Source of the DNA: Phragmites australis
Lineage: Eukaryota; Streptophyta; Magnoliopsida; Poales; Poaceae
Direction: 5' to 3'
Length of the DNA: 64,000 bases
Assembly: GCF_958298935.1 (NCBI RefSeq)
Contig: NC_084924.1
Location: forward strand, 19,379,819 to 19,443,818
The position numbers and the translations under genes are program-made. The number at the start of each line of letters is the position of its first letter. Within the stretch, counting starts at the first letter, position 1. This document shows positions 41,984 to 53,700 of the stretch, piece by piece. Below the pieces are notes generated by a model. It did no database searches. It saw nothing but the letters and a program-made list of their open reading frames with translations, and was not told where the DNA came from.

Positions 41984-43682
41984 TGTAGCAAAGATAGCCC
42001 TATTAGGCTATGATTGTGATTTTGGTGATTAATGAAAATATAGTCATTGGGACTAACATGTTTATCAAGTATATAATTTAGTAGGTCTCATGGATGCAAC
42101 AAAAGAGAAGTCGCCAAAGTCGGAACAAAGAGAGGAATGAATTAGACTTGCCTTGAATTTTGATCTGATCAAATCGAATAGATTTCTGTATAATCTTTTA
42201 GAGCTCTTAACAAGCTTTCCATAGAGCCAAAGATCATCAAAATCGGAGTTCGGAGCGAAAAGTTATGCCTAAAATACATAACGCTATTCTGCTGAAATTT
42301 GTCTGACCAGATAGTCCGGTGTTCACATAAAAATTACTCCGGTGCTACATAGGATAATCCGGTGAGTACAATGAAAAATAGTCCAGTGTTCACATAAAAT
42401 TTGAAGCGGAATCTTTTGCCTCACCGGATGATCCGGTGTTCACAAACTGAACACACCGGACTATTATTTCCAGAGAGCTCCAAAATGAAGATATGCACAT
42501 AGAATAGTCCGGTACTTTTGTTCGGCGTTCAATAAGTTATCACAGGATAATCCGGTATTCACATATTAGTCTGAGTGGGTTCCAACAGCAAGTTTCTTCT
42601 GCTATCTCACCGGATGATCCGGTGTTCACAAAATGAACACACTAGACTATTATTTCCAGAGAGCATCAAAATGAACATATACACATAGGATAATCTGGTG
42701 CATTTGTCCGGTGTTCAATGAGTCATCACAGGACAATCCGGTGTTCATAGAGGCTTGAGTGGGGTTCCAACGGCTAGTTTGTGAGAGTGTACTCACCGGA
42801 TGATCCGGTGTTAGTGTTACTGTTCTCACCGGATCATGGTGTTAACAGCATTTTAGAGCCGTTGGGTTAACGGCTAGTGCATGAGCTTGAGGCTATAAAT
42901 ACCCCTCTACTCAGTCATTTGAGTATGCTAGAGTCCAGAAAAGTTCATATACACCTAAGAAGACATCCAAGCCACCAAAGTTCTTAAAGTGATCATTCAA
43001 GGCGATTAAGCATAATATTAGTGAGTGATTAGTACTTATAGGTCTAGAGAGTGAGTTGCTAGGTGATTGCTGCCTAGAGAGTGGATCAAGAAGTGATCCA
43101 ACAGTGTACATCTTGGTACGCCAGCACCTTGGAGTCTTGGTGACTCGACGGCAAGCTTGTTAACTCTCTGACTTGGTGTGGAGCGGTGGTAAGACGATTG
43201 TGCGGGGACGCGGAGACCCTTGCTTTTGTGGCTCAAGCTCCGAAGTGATCACGACGGCGAGGAACTGGAAGAGAGGCTAGTGGTGAGACTTTGCCTTAGT
43301 GGCTTGGTGGCTCATTTGGGTGGAGGCCTTGTCTTTGTGACTTGGTGGCTCAAATACTGTGACCAGGTGCCGACCGGGAGCATATCCTTTGTGGAGCTCC
43401 AACGTGTATTAGAGATGGCATTCATGCCATCGATACTACGGGAAAAAATCATTATGCCGAGTTTGCTCTCTCTACCTTATTTACGTTTCCACATTTACTT
43501 ACTTGCAATTTACCATCTTAGATAGGTTGCAAGCGCTTTGATCAGTAGAGTAGATACACTAGAGAAACCTAGAGCATATTTAGATAGAAATTGATATAGG
43601 TTTATCTTGTATTGTTTTTGGAGCCAAAATAGTTTTAAGTGTCCTAATTCACCCCCCTCTTAGGACGCCACCGATCCCTACA
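41984..43682 (+). repeat. S-A 5' LTR (1699 bp)
   Basis: It begins TGTAGCAAAGATAGCCC and ends ACCGATCCCTACA. It contains three exact copies of a 17-bp palindrome (CACCGGATGATCCGGTG at 42422, 42608 and 42794) and many half-sites. The partner LTR differs by about one base in ten over the first 77 bases. Confidence 0.92.
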
Positions 43683-43700
43683 ATTGGTATTAGAGCCTCA
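43683..43700 (+). promoter_or_regulatory. S-A primer binding site
   Basis: TTGGTATTAGAGCCTC directly after the LTR. It differs from the initiator tRNA-Met complement by one base (C to T, TATTAGAG for TATCAGAG). Confidence 0.85.
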
Positions 43701-43730
43701 TGCTCTTGATAGGCTTAAAATCCTAGAGTT

Positions 43731-45686
43731 GTGATGCCCGGGGTTGGGATGAATTCCTATAGTGCTCCACTTTTCGATGGCACAAATTTCTCGCGTTGGA
43801 AAATTCTCATGTCTTGTTATTTGCAAGCTAGAGGCTTAGATGTTTGGAGAGTCACCGAGGAAGGGGTGAAACCTCGCATCACCAACAAGGAGAGGCAATT
43901 AGATGCATTGGCAAAGAGTATCCTTTTATTATCTATATGTGTTGATACATTCAATCGTATTTATTCTCTCACCAATGCACATGATATTTGGAATAGTCTC
44001 ATTGAAATACATGAAGGCACAAAGGATGCACGCAGTGAGAAATACCATGTGCTTGTTACCAAGCTTAATGGTATCAAGCAACTACCCCATGAAAGTACTA
44101 ATGACATATACCCACGTTTCAATATTCTTGTTAATGATATCAATAGGTTAGGTTTGACGCAAATTGAAGATGATCAAGTGGTGAGAAGAATACTTCAAGC
44201 TCTTCTTCCAAAGTACAAGTTGATCGTCTCCATCATCTACGACAACAATGGCATCGAGAAGATGACTCCAAGTCAAGTGCTCGGTAAGATCACCGTCCAT
44301 GAGATGACAATGAACATGGAGGTGGAAGCTCATACCTCATCCGACACCAAGAACCTTGCTCTCACAAGAAAGCAAGCTCAATATCAACACATGAAGGCAA
44401 GGATGAGGAGACAAGAGCAAGAGTCAAGCTCAAGTGAAGATAATGAAGATCAAGATGAAGAGAGCTATGAAGAAAATGAGCAAAGCACCTCAAGCGATGA
44501 AAAGATGGATCTCGAAGTCACCAAGCTCATCTTACAAGTGGAGAAGAACATCAAGAAGATCAATACCAAAATTGATCACCCAATCTCTATGAAGGACTTG
44601 GTTAAAATAATTGATCATATCAAAAAGGAGAAGAAGAAGACCAAGAACAAGAGGGATACAAGGGGAAGAGCCAAGGCATTCGCAAGCATAGGAAGATGGG
44701 TGAGTGATGATGAAGATTCAAACTCAAGTGATGAGATCATCACCATCCATTTCTCCAAGAGAATCTCTTTCTCAAGGTCATCATCACACAAGTCGTCTCG
44801 CAAACCATATCACAAGTGCCTTATAGCCAAAGGTATGGATAGCGATGTAATTGATGATGAATCCTATGAGGATTCTCCTTCCTATGATGAACTCCTTCAT
44901 TTGATCAATGAGCAACAAATGACCCTTAAGAAACAATTAAAAGACCTTAAGAAATTCAATGCACTTAATGACATTCATGCTACCTTTGTTTCTAATTATG
45001 AACAATTATTGTGCAAATTCAATTTGCTAAATAAAGAGCATGAAGAGCTTAAAGCTAAATTTGAGTGCATTGAATCTCAAACTAAGGTCCCTTTGAAGCA
45101 ATCTACCTCTCGTTTTAATTACAATACTAAGGTAGATGCTTCTACTTTTTGTGATGATTTATATGTTTTATCTAGCTCACCCCTTTGTAATGAGATTTGT
45201 GTTGAGAATGTTGTTGTAGAACAATCTAATGAACACATTCCACAAGAAAATTATGAGCTCAAGTAAGAAGTGGAGAAACTCAAGAAGGACTTGGCGATAT
45301 TGAAGGGCAAAGGAAATGTCCAACCTCCTCAAGATAACTGTGCTTTCATGGTGAAGAAGCTTCCGGAGGGATCAACCGTGACATGCTTCAAATACCATCA
45401 AGAAGGCCATAAGTCCTTCCAATGCAAACAAGTGAAGAAGGAGACCAAGGAGAAGAAAAAGATGGAAAACCTCTCCAACAAGACCTCCAACCTCTATACC
45501 AAGCCCAACTAGAAGAACAAGATAAAGAGCAACCACTACAAGCTCAAGAAGAACGAAAATGGCAATATGGTTGCACACATGGTTGTGAAGAAGGAACGGA
45601 GGTGGAACCAACCCATTTGGGTGCCCAAGGAAGTCATCACCAATATGAAGGGGCCTCAATTGGTTTGGGTTCCAAAGAATACTTGA
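43731..45686 (+). pseudogene. S-A gag with zinc-knuckle tail
   Basis: From ATG 43731 the frame is open for 511 codons. It starts with PLFDGTNFSRWKILMSCYLQ, RQLDALAKSILLLSICVDTF and DIWNSLIEIHEGTKDA (UBN2-type gag core, to about residue 170). Next come an acidic SSSEDNEDQDEESYEENEQS stretch (about 230-255), a Lys-rich part, and a coiled-coil-like C-terminal half. TAA at 45264-45266 ends it. In the same frame the tail continues with CFKYHQEGHKSFQC, a knuckle whose second Cys is Tyr, then TAG near 45510. NHYKLKKNENGNMVAHMVV and IWVPKEVITNMKGPQLVWVP follow, up to TGA/TAG near 45686. It would bind RNA poorly without the knuckle. Confidence 0.85.
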
Positions 45687-46903
45687 AGCCCGAGCCAGCT
45701 ATGGGGACTTGGAGGCTTGGCTTATAAGATGAAGTGAAGATTCAAGTAAAGAAGCCAAGCGTACAAGATGGACACATTGATGAATATTATGATCATCACA
45801 TACCCAAATCCCCATCCAAAGGTAAAAGAGGTAAGTGTAGCTAGATTCTTGTTCATGTATTTTGTTTTGCTTCTAGCTCATTTGCCTTGTCTAGGATTGC
45901 ATGTGCTTATTTCAATTTATTGCAATGACTAGTGTAGGTTTTATAAGGTAGGTTGTTTGTATTTCTCTCTTATCTAAGAGCAACCTACATGATTTATTAG
46001 TGGTAGGTTTCTTCTATGGCACTAGTTTTACATTTGATATCTTTTATGTGCCATGATCCAATCTATAGGATAAGTCCTCATTGTTATCAATAACAAGTGC
46101 ATATATCTCACAAATATTCAACACTTTTACGCACACATTTAGGGGAAGTATATCCTATAGGTTGTGATTTTAAGATTAACATGTGTTGCAAGTTGTATCT
46201 CTTGTAGTCTTATAGAGCAATCAACATGTCCTTGGAGGAATGTAATGCTTAAACGTTTCAATTGGTATCATTATCAAATCTTTATTCATTTAAGCTACCT
46301 CTATGCATAATATAGCTTAAACTTCCTATCTTGACATATTGTCTAGTTGTGCATATGTTTCTTTCTCATCATATGTATGTACACATATACAGGGAGTTTA
46401 GACTATATTATGTGAGTTTCATGAATTATTATCCATGTGCTTTCATAGCTTTCAATTGGTATCATTCTTTTGTAGTGAGATTATTACAATTGGTATAATT
46501 TTTAATTGGATCATGATTTGTGAAGCTCTCTCCCATGTGCTCTAATGTTTTTCCCTTTAAGTTCAAATGAGCATATAGTCCTTTTTGGAAGATTGTTGAC
46601 AAAGGGGGATAAGTTTGACGACCAAAGCAGGGAATGCGAGATGAACAATGAAGGGAGATTGTAGCAAGTGCAAGATACATGAAGGTTAACAAAGGGGGAT
46701 AAGCTCTTGCTTAGGTCAAATCAAAGGAGAAAGTGGCAATGAAAAAAGGGGGAGCCACAACATAAGAGGACTCAGTGGTAAGAACATGCATCCAAGAAAT
46801 ATAGTAAGACTTTGTGCTCATTAATAATCTTTACATTTGGAATCATTTGTTATTTGCCACTTGCTTTGGTTGTGTTGTCATCAATCACTAAAAAGGGGGA
46901 GAT
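45687..46903 (+). other. S-A 3' internal region without pol, with repeated polypurine tracts
   Basis: No integrase or RT motif in any frame. AAAGGGGGATAAG occurs at 46601 and 46691, AAAAAAGGGGGAG at 46742, and the terminal tract AAAAAGGGGGAGATTG at 46890 abuts the 3' LTR. Confidence 0.85.
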
Positions 46904-48593
46904 TGTAGCGAAAGTAGCCCTATTTGGCTATGATTGTGATTTTGGCGATTAATGACAACATAGTCATTAGGACTAACATGTTTATCAAGTATATACTTTA
47001 GTAGGTCTCATGGATGCAACAAAAGAGAAGTCACCGAAGCCGGAACAAAGAGAGGAATGAATTAGACTTGTTCCATGAATTTTGATGTGATCAAATGGAA
47101 TGGATTTCTGTATAATCTCTTCACAAGATTTTCATAGAGCCAAGATCATCAAAATCGGAGTTCGGAGTGAAAAGTTATACCCAAAATACATAACGCTGTT
47201 CTGCTAAAATTTGCCTGACCGAATAATCCAGTGTTCACATAAAAATTAGTCCGGTGCTACATAGGATAATCCGGTGAGTACAATGAAAAATAGTCCGGTG
47301 TTCACAGAAAATTTGAAGCGGAATCTTTTGCCTCACCGGATAATCCGGTGCTCACAAAATGAACACACCGGACTATTATTTCCAGAGAGCTCCAAAATGA
47401 AGATACGCACATAGGATAGTCCGATGCTTTTGTCCGATGTTCAATAAGTTATCACAGGATAATCCGGTGTTCACAGATGAGTCTGAGTGGGTTCCAACGA
47501 CTAGTTTCTTCTGCTATACTCACCGGATGATCTGGTGTTCACAAAATGAACACACTGGACTATTATTTCCAGAGAGCATCAAAATGAACATATACACGTA
47601 GGATAATCCGGTGCATTTGTTCGGTGTTCAGTTAGTCATCACAAGACAATCCGGTGTTCATAGAGGCTTGAGTGGGGTTCCAACGGCTAGCTTGTGAGAG
47701 TGTACTCACCAAATGATCAGGTGTTAGTACTACTATTCTCACCGGATCATCTAGTGTTAACAGCTTTTTAGAGCTGTTGGGTTAACGGCTAGTGCGCGAG
47801 TATGAGGATATACATACCCCTCCACTCAGTTATTTGTGTGTGCTGGAGTCCAGAGAAGTTCATATACACCTGAGAAGACATCCAAGCCACCAAAGTGCTT
47901 GAAGTGATCATCCAAGGTAATTAAGCACAAGATTAGTGAGTGATTAGTGCTTATAGGCCAAGAGAGTGGGTTGCTAGGTGATTGCTGCCTAGAGAGTGGA
48001 TCAAAGAGTGATCCAACAGTGTACCTCTTGGTACGCCGGCACCTTGGAGTCTTGGTGACTCACTGGTAAGCTTGTTGATCCTCTGACTTGGTGTGGAGCG
48101 ACGGCAGGCGATTGTGCGGGGACGCGGAGACCCTTGCCTTTATAGCTCAAGCTCCGAAGTGATCATGGCGGTGAGGAACTGGAAGAGAGGCTAGTGGTTA
48201 GACCTTGCCTTGTGGCTTGGTGGCTCATCTAGGTGGAGGCCTTGTCTTTTTGACTTGGTGGCTCAGAAGCCGTGACCAGGTGCTGACCGGGAGCATATCC
48301 TTTATGGAGCTCCAATGTGTACTAGGGGTGGCATTCATGCCATCGATACCACAGGAAAGAATCATTGTGCCGAGTTTGCTCTCTCTACCTTATTTACGTT
48401 TCCACATTTAATTACTTGCAATTTACTTTCTTAGATAGAGCATGCGCTTTGATCGGTTGAGTAGACACACTAGATAAACCTAGAGCATATTTAGATAGAA
48501 ATTGATATAGGTTTATCTTGTGTTGTTTTTGGAGCCGAAATAGTTTTAAGTGTTCTAATTCACCCCCCTCTTAGGACGTCACCGATCCCTACA
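46904..48593 (+). repeat. S-A 3' LTR (1690 bp)
   Basis: It begins TGTAGCGAAAGTAGCCC and ends ACCGATCCCTACA, colinear with the 5' LTR. Confidence 0.92.
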
Positions 48594-48900
48594 ACACTGA
48601 AGTTGATAAAGGCATACTCAGAGCTGAAGTCAACTAAGCACTCCCTCCGACGTGTTGAAGTTGATAGTGGCGCGCCCGGAGCCGAAGTTGATGAAGCACG
48701 CTTAGGCACGCTGAAGTTGATTAAGGCGCACCCGGAGCTGAATTTGATGAAGCACTCCTTCCTGTGCACTCAAGTCGACAGAGGCGTGCCTGGAGCCGAA
48801 GTCGACAAAGCATGCTCTCAAGCATGCTAAAGTCGATGAGGGTGTGCGTGAAGTCCAAATTGATGATGCACTCCCTCAGGTACCAAAGTGAAGCTCGATT
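48594..48900. repeat. Tandem array of about 60-bp units (right part)
   Basis: Direct continuation of the array at 41181-41983 across the S-A insertion: GATGAAGCAC, TCCTTCC and GTGCACTCAAGTCGACAGAG units, about five copies. It starts with the S-A target duplication ACACT. Confidence 0.8.
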
Positions 48901-49019
48901 TGCAGAGCCCAAACCTTGACACTGAGAGACTACCTTCAAAGGGGAGCTCTATCTATGAAGGACGACCTTGATGCGGAGAGACTATCCTTCTTGCAAAGTA
49001 GGAGAAGCACACTGAGACC

Positions 49020-49660
49020 TATTGCAAGGACTCCTTAGACTTTGGCCCATCTTGGTCATCAGCGAGTCCTTAGACATCAACCTTCGGGAGTCCTTAGACT
49101 TTACTCATCTTCTATGTGGGGAGCCCTTAGGCTTCGGCCCATCTTCGGTAATGAGTCCTTAGATTGTGGCCTCGAGGATTTCTTAGACTGCTGGGCAGGG
49201 AGCCCTTAGGCTTGGGCCTCACTTCTCCATGCGGAGCCCTTAGGCTTCAGCCTATCTTTGGTGGCGAATCAATAGACTACAGCCTTGAGGAGTCCTTAGA
49301 CTGCTCGGTGGGGAGCCCTTAGGCTTGGGCCTAACTTCTCCATGCAGAGCCCTTAGGCTTCAGCCTGTCTTCGGTGGCGAGTCCATAGATTGCGGCCTCG
49401 AGGAGTCCTTAGACTACTTGGCAGGGAGCCCTTAGGCTTCGGCCTGACTTCTCCATGTGGAGCCGTTAGGCTTCAACCCATCTTCGCCAATGAGTCCACC
49501 GACAAAGGCCTCGAGGAGTCCTTAGACTACTTAGCGGGGAGCCCTTAAGCTTCGGCCCATCTTCAACGGCTTCAAGGAGTCCTTAGACTGCTAGATGGGA
49601 GCCCTTAGGCTTCGACCCGACTTCTCTATTGGGAGCTCTTAGGCTTCAGCCTGGCTTCTC
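49020..49660. repeat. Tandem array of about 115-bp units
   Basis: GAGTCCTTAGACTGC(T) recurs, for example near 49290 and 49405. Each unit contains two related halves (GGGAGCCCTTAGGCTTGGGC and GCGGAGCCCTTAGGCTTCAG). Roughly five diverged units. No coding function is apparent. Confidence 0.75.
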
Positions 49661-49689
49661 ATGGCATGCATGTGTTCACAAATTAAAAT

Positions 49690-49915
49690 TTTTGATTCAT
49701 TATAACATACATGCATGGGAAAAATTAATACTTCAGCATGCTTATGCCATGCGTGCATGCGAGAAGTAAATACTTCGGGAGTGCTCATGTGACGTATGCA
49801 TGAGAAAGGTGAATATTTCGAAGTGCTCATGCTGCGTATACATGTGAAAGCTAAATACTAGGAAGGAAGCGTTCATGCAACATATGCATGCGAGAAGTAA
49901 ACACTTGGAAGTACT
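49690..49915. repeat. Short array of ATGCATGCGAGAAG/AAATACTTCGG units, interrupted by L4
   Basis: CATGCGAGAAGTAAATACTT-like units recur about every 40-60 bp (49750, 49796, 49840 and 49886). One more, ATACATGCGAAAGGTGAATA, lies just right of L4 at 55926. L4 therefore inserted into this array. Confidence 0.65.
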
Positions 49916-50837
49916 TGTTGGGTGGAAAATAAACCAGCCTGAGGATAATGGTTGAAGATTACCACCCAGGTCCCTCTGGAGCCTTGATCTGCGGAACCAC
50001 AGTTAAAGGCTCGATATCCAAAGTTATCAGATCCCTTCACGGTACCCCTTCGTACCAGCAAAGCCTTCCCTTAGCTCAGCTGGCTTGGTCTCCCGAAGCC
50101 TCCCAAAAACCTGACCTCCCGAAGCCTCAGTCCCCCGAAGCTTTGGCCTGCTGAAGCCCTGGCCTTCCGGAGTCCTGCTTCCCAAAGCTTTCACCTCTCG
50201 GTTCCATATCTCCCGAGGCCCCCGCCTCGGACTGCTCAGGTTGCCTTCCCGAAGGCAGCAAGGTGAGTCAGCAGGCCTTAGGAAAGATCTACCGGAAGGG
50301 GAGCACCGGTCGTTCTTTCCCAGCAAGGAAGTGACCGGCATTAAAAGCCTAGGCTAATGGACACCGCTCTGACACCCGACGTAATGGAGGCTATCTTGAC
50401 ACCCCTGACAGTGCAGCACCGGGCCGCAATCAGCGACCGGTTTGCCCACTTCAGGGGGCAGGCACCACGATAATTACCATGATGGATATTTATCTCCTCG
50501 ATAGGGTAGAAGGTAGTTATCCAGGATAAGGCCCAGTAATTTAGTCAGATCCCAGATATTTGTACATTAAGATAACTTGTATGCCAAGCTACGCATGGCC
50601 CTATAAATAGGAGTCTATGGTCCTCTGGGCAAAGGATGGGCAAGGCAGCAAAAAAGACACAAAGGTGAAAACACACCAAGTCACGCTGTGATACTCCTCC
50701 CAGAGCGATCCATTTTTTCTACCATTAATACATTCGTGGTGTTCCTTCCTCTTAAACTTCATCTCCAAGCTTGAGTCTCCTCCATAGAAGAAACTCTCGC
50801 CGTACTTGCTGGGGCAAGATGAACTCTTGCTCCAACA
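49916..50837 (+). repeat. L4 5' LTR
   Basis: It begins TGTTGGGTGGAAAATAAACC and ends TTGCTCCAACA. It carries a TATA box (CCTATAAATAGG, near 50600) with a transcription start expected about 30 bp downstream. A CCCGAAGCCTCC/CTCCCGAAGC-type repeat occupies 50090-50220. Confidence 0.9.
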
Positions 50838-52260
50838 ACGCGCCGGCCATGGGGACTCGAACACAGAAGTGCTAAGAGAGGTAGGAATCCACCAAGAAAA
50901 CCACCAAAGGGTTCACTAAAACCACCATACCCACCATTGCAAGCATGCAACCATATGCATGGCTGCCTCAGTCATACGCACCGTATGCATGCTCCAGCCC
51001 CGCTGCCGTGTGGGACGGCGTTCCTCTGACCTTGGCCAACTCAGAACCCTAGGTCGGTATAGGAAGTCCAGACGGCCCGGAGGCTTTCTAGCCTCCGCAT
51101 GATGAAGACCTCACCGCCTCAGGAGAGGACACGACTAAAGCCAAGGCCAAGCAGGTCCCCAAGTATCCCCTTCGACCACACCTAGGATACACCAAGTGAG
51201 CCAACAACTTCAGAAAGTCTGTCCACCCAGTGCCCTCTTTGAGCCCCTCAGGCGATAGAGGGTTCCAAGGAGATAGAGGGCTCTGGGGTGCATTGACCGT
51301 GATTCAGACGCCGCCCTCACAACACAAACCGCACATAGGGAACCCCTAGCCCACCTCATCTGGGGAGGCATTGTCAGAACCACTTCGGCCCTAAAAGCTG
51401 GTGCACCGGGCAGCCTCGATGTTCTCCCAAAGGGGAAGAAGACTTGGGGGAAACCACAAGCTTTGGGACACACCGCCTTCAGCAGCGATCCCAATGACAA
51501 CTTCAAGCTCTGGCGCCCCCGGAGGCACACGGGTGCGTCCTACACGGACCAGGGCACGGCCACAACACCAACAACTACCACACCCTCATGACCTTTCTGG
51601 AGGAATACCTCGGAAGGCAAGCAGAATACCTAGCCACAGAAGGAGCGGCCAAAGGATGGCGCAGGGTCTGGAGGCCCTGGGCCAACTCCCAGGCAAATCC
51701 CTAGTCCCTCAACCCTGCACAGTCGCTACCGACCCTACCAACGGTACCATGTCCAGCAACGAGAACTGAGTCGCGGGCACACTGTCGCCAGGCTCCGGAC
51801 GGAGCACCTCCGGAGCCGAGCAGTGGCTAAGGGCCGAGGCGGTTGAGGACTGTCTCTCCCGACTAACCTTTGACTATGCCTCCAACATGCAATTACCTCC
51901 GGGGCCAGGAAATGGCTAAAGGCTGAGGGGGTCAAGCACCGCCTCTCTGAGCCTAGCCACAGGCTTCGAGGCCACCAAGCCTCACAATAGAGGCCTTATT
52001 CCTACAAAGGTACACCAGCTATTAACCACCAAGTAGTTTACCTAGTGATCTGTCTTTCATACGGCCAGGTTAGATTCTGTTGGAGGCCTCCAACCTTACT
52101 GCTAGAAGTCTTTTTTCAATAGATAGCCACTAGGTAGAAGCAGTAGAACTTAAGTTACATTCTCATTTGGTATGAACAGTTATATAACCTAGCTATATTC
52201 TATGCTACTGCTAGCTTCTTATTGCCAACAGTAGACTGCAAAACTTAGCTAGTATAACCA
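50838..52260. other. L4 internal region, left part, no gene recognised
   Basis: Begins ACGCGCCGGCCATGG after the LTR, where a primer site is expected, but the tRNA is not recognised. Frames of up to about 120 codons on both strands show no known motif. A displaced unit of the 111-bp array lies at about 51780-51900. Confidence 0.5.
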
Positions 52261-52279
52261 TACAAAATCCCTACACTCC

Positions 52280-53240
52280 CGCAGATGCATCGTGCCTAGG
52301 TCGCCTGGGGGGTGGGTCTGCCCAAGTTTCCTGGAAGGTATTGTGCAGCCTCGGAAGTATAGTTGCCACGTATCAAAGGATTTCCTTTCCTGGAAGGCAT
52401 TGCGTAGTCTCGGTAGATAGTGAGGCCCACACACTGTGGGCACCGCTTATGCCTAGGTCACATGTAAGGTAGATTATGCCGAGGGTGCCCAGGAAGGTAT
52501 TTGCATAACCTCGGGTGTCGAAGCCACACCTTGGGGATGTCCTCGGGGGCGAAGTTGCGGTGCTCCGAGGAATGCTATCACAAGGAATCCTTGTTGCACG
52601 ACATGCCTACACACCACGAGCGTAGCATGCCTAGGTCACCTGGAAGGCAAGATTGCCTAGGTTTCCTGGAAGGTATTTTGCAGCCTCGATTGTGTGTAGA
52701 TGCCGGTTATCAAGGGACTTCCTTGATAATGTAGTTGTGGTGCCCCCAGAGGATTTCTCTGGAGGTGTGACAAGCCCACGCACTAGTAAGCATTGCTTGC
52801 CTAAACCCAAAGTTACCTAAAAAGGTTTCCTGGAGGGTAGACTTTATCCTAGTAGGAAGTGGAGCCCACACACCGTGGGCGTAGCATGTCTAGGTCACCT
52901 GGAAGGCAAGACTGCTTAGGTTTCCTGGAAGGTATTGTGTAGCCTCGATAGTGTATGGATGCCACATATCAGGGGACTGCCCTAGTGTGAGGATGCGGTG
53001 CTCTGAGGAATGCTATCTCAAGAAATCCTCTCTGCACGACATGCTTATATACTATGGGCACCACTTGTGCCTAGGTCACCCACAAGGCAAATTATGCATA
53101 GGGTGCCCTAGAAGGTATTACATAGCTTCGGTCATATAAATGCTACGCGCCAGGGCACATCCTTGGTGGACAGTTTTGCGGTGCGCCCCAGGCATTTCCT
53201 CGGGAGCACGACAAGCCTACACACTGCGGGCGTAGCATGC
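52280..53240. repeat. L4 internal array A, units of about 160-180 bp
   Basis: CCTAGGTCACCTGGAAGGCA or variants occur near 52294, 52452, 52629, 52890, 53071 and 53231. Each is followed by a TTTCCTGGAAGGTATT and a GCAGCCTCG motif. One 261-bp interval suggests a partial unit. Confidence 0.75.
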
Positions 53241-53244
53241 ATAG

Positions 53245-53700
53245 GTCACGCTGTCGCCAGGCTTTGGATGGAGTACCTCTGGATCCAGGCCACAGCTAAG
53301 GGCTGAGGGGGTCGCGAACCACCTCTCCCACCTACCCTTCAGCTTCGCCTCTGACGCGCCATCGCTAGGCTCTGGACGGAGTACCTCCAGAGCCGGGTAG
53401 TGGCTAAGGGCCGAGGGAATCACGGACCAGACCACCTCTCCCGCCTAGCCTTAGGCTGTGCCTCCAACGCGCCATTGCCAGGCTCCGAAGGGAGTACCTC
53501 CATAGCCGGGCAGTGGCTAAGGGCTGAGGGAGTCACGGACCACCTCTCCCACATAGCCTTCGGCTGAGCCTCCGACATACCATCGCTAGGCTCCGGACAG
53601 AGTACCTCCGGAGCCGGGTAGCAGCTAAGGGCCGAGGGGGGTCGCGGACTACCTCTCCTGCCTAGCCTTCGGCTGCGCCTCTGACACATCATCACCTTCA
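53245..53700. repeat. L4 internal array B, units of about 111 bp
   Basis: CGCCAGGCTCCGGACGGAGT-like starts occur near 53251, 53361, 53474 and 53584, with CACCTCTCCCGCCTAGCCTT in each unit. Because 111 is a multiple of three, the minus strand reads through units in one frame as a 37-residue repeat (for example PSALSHYPALEVL). Confidence 0.78.

Larger units (their letters stand above)
41984..48593 (+). mobile_element. S-A: Sirevirus-like Copia element with gag only (non-autonomous)
   Basis: LTRs 41984-43682 and 46904-48593, TSD ACACT at 41979-41983 and 48594-48598 (perfect). Internal region 43683-46903 holds a primer site, a gag reading frame and four polypurine-like tracts, but no protease, integrase, RT or RNase H. 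The UBN2-type gag, the initiator-Met primer site and the multiplied AAAGGGGG tracts are Sirevirus traits. It must have relied on an autonomous relative for movement. Confidence 0.9.
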
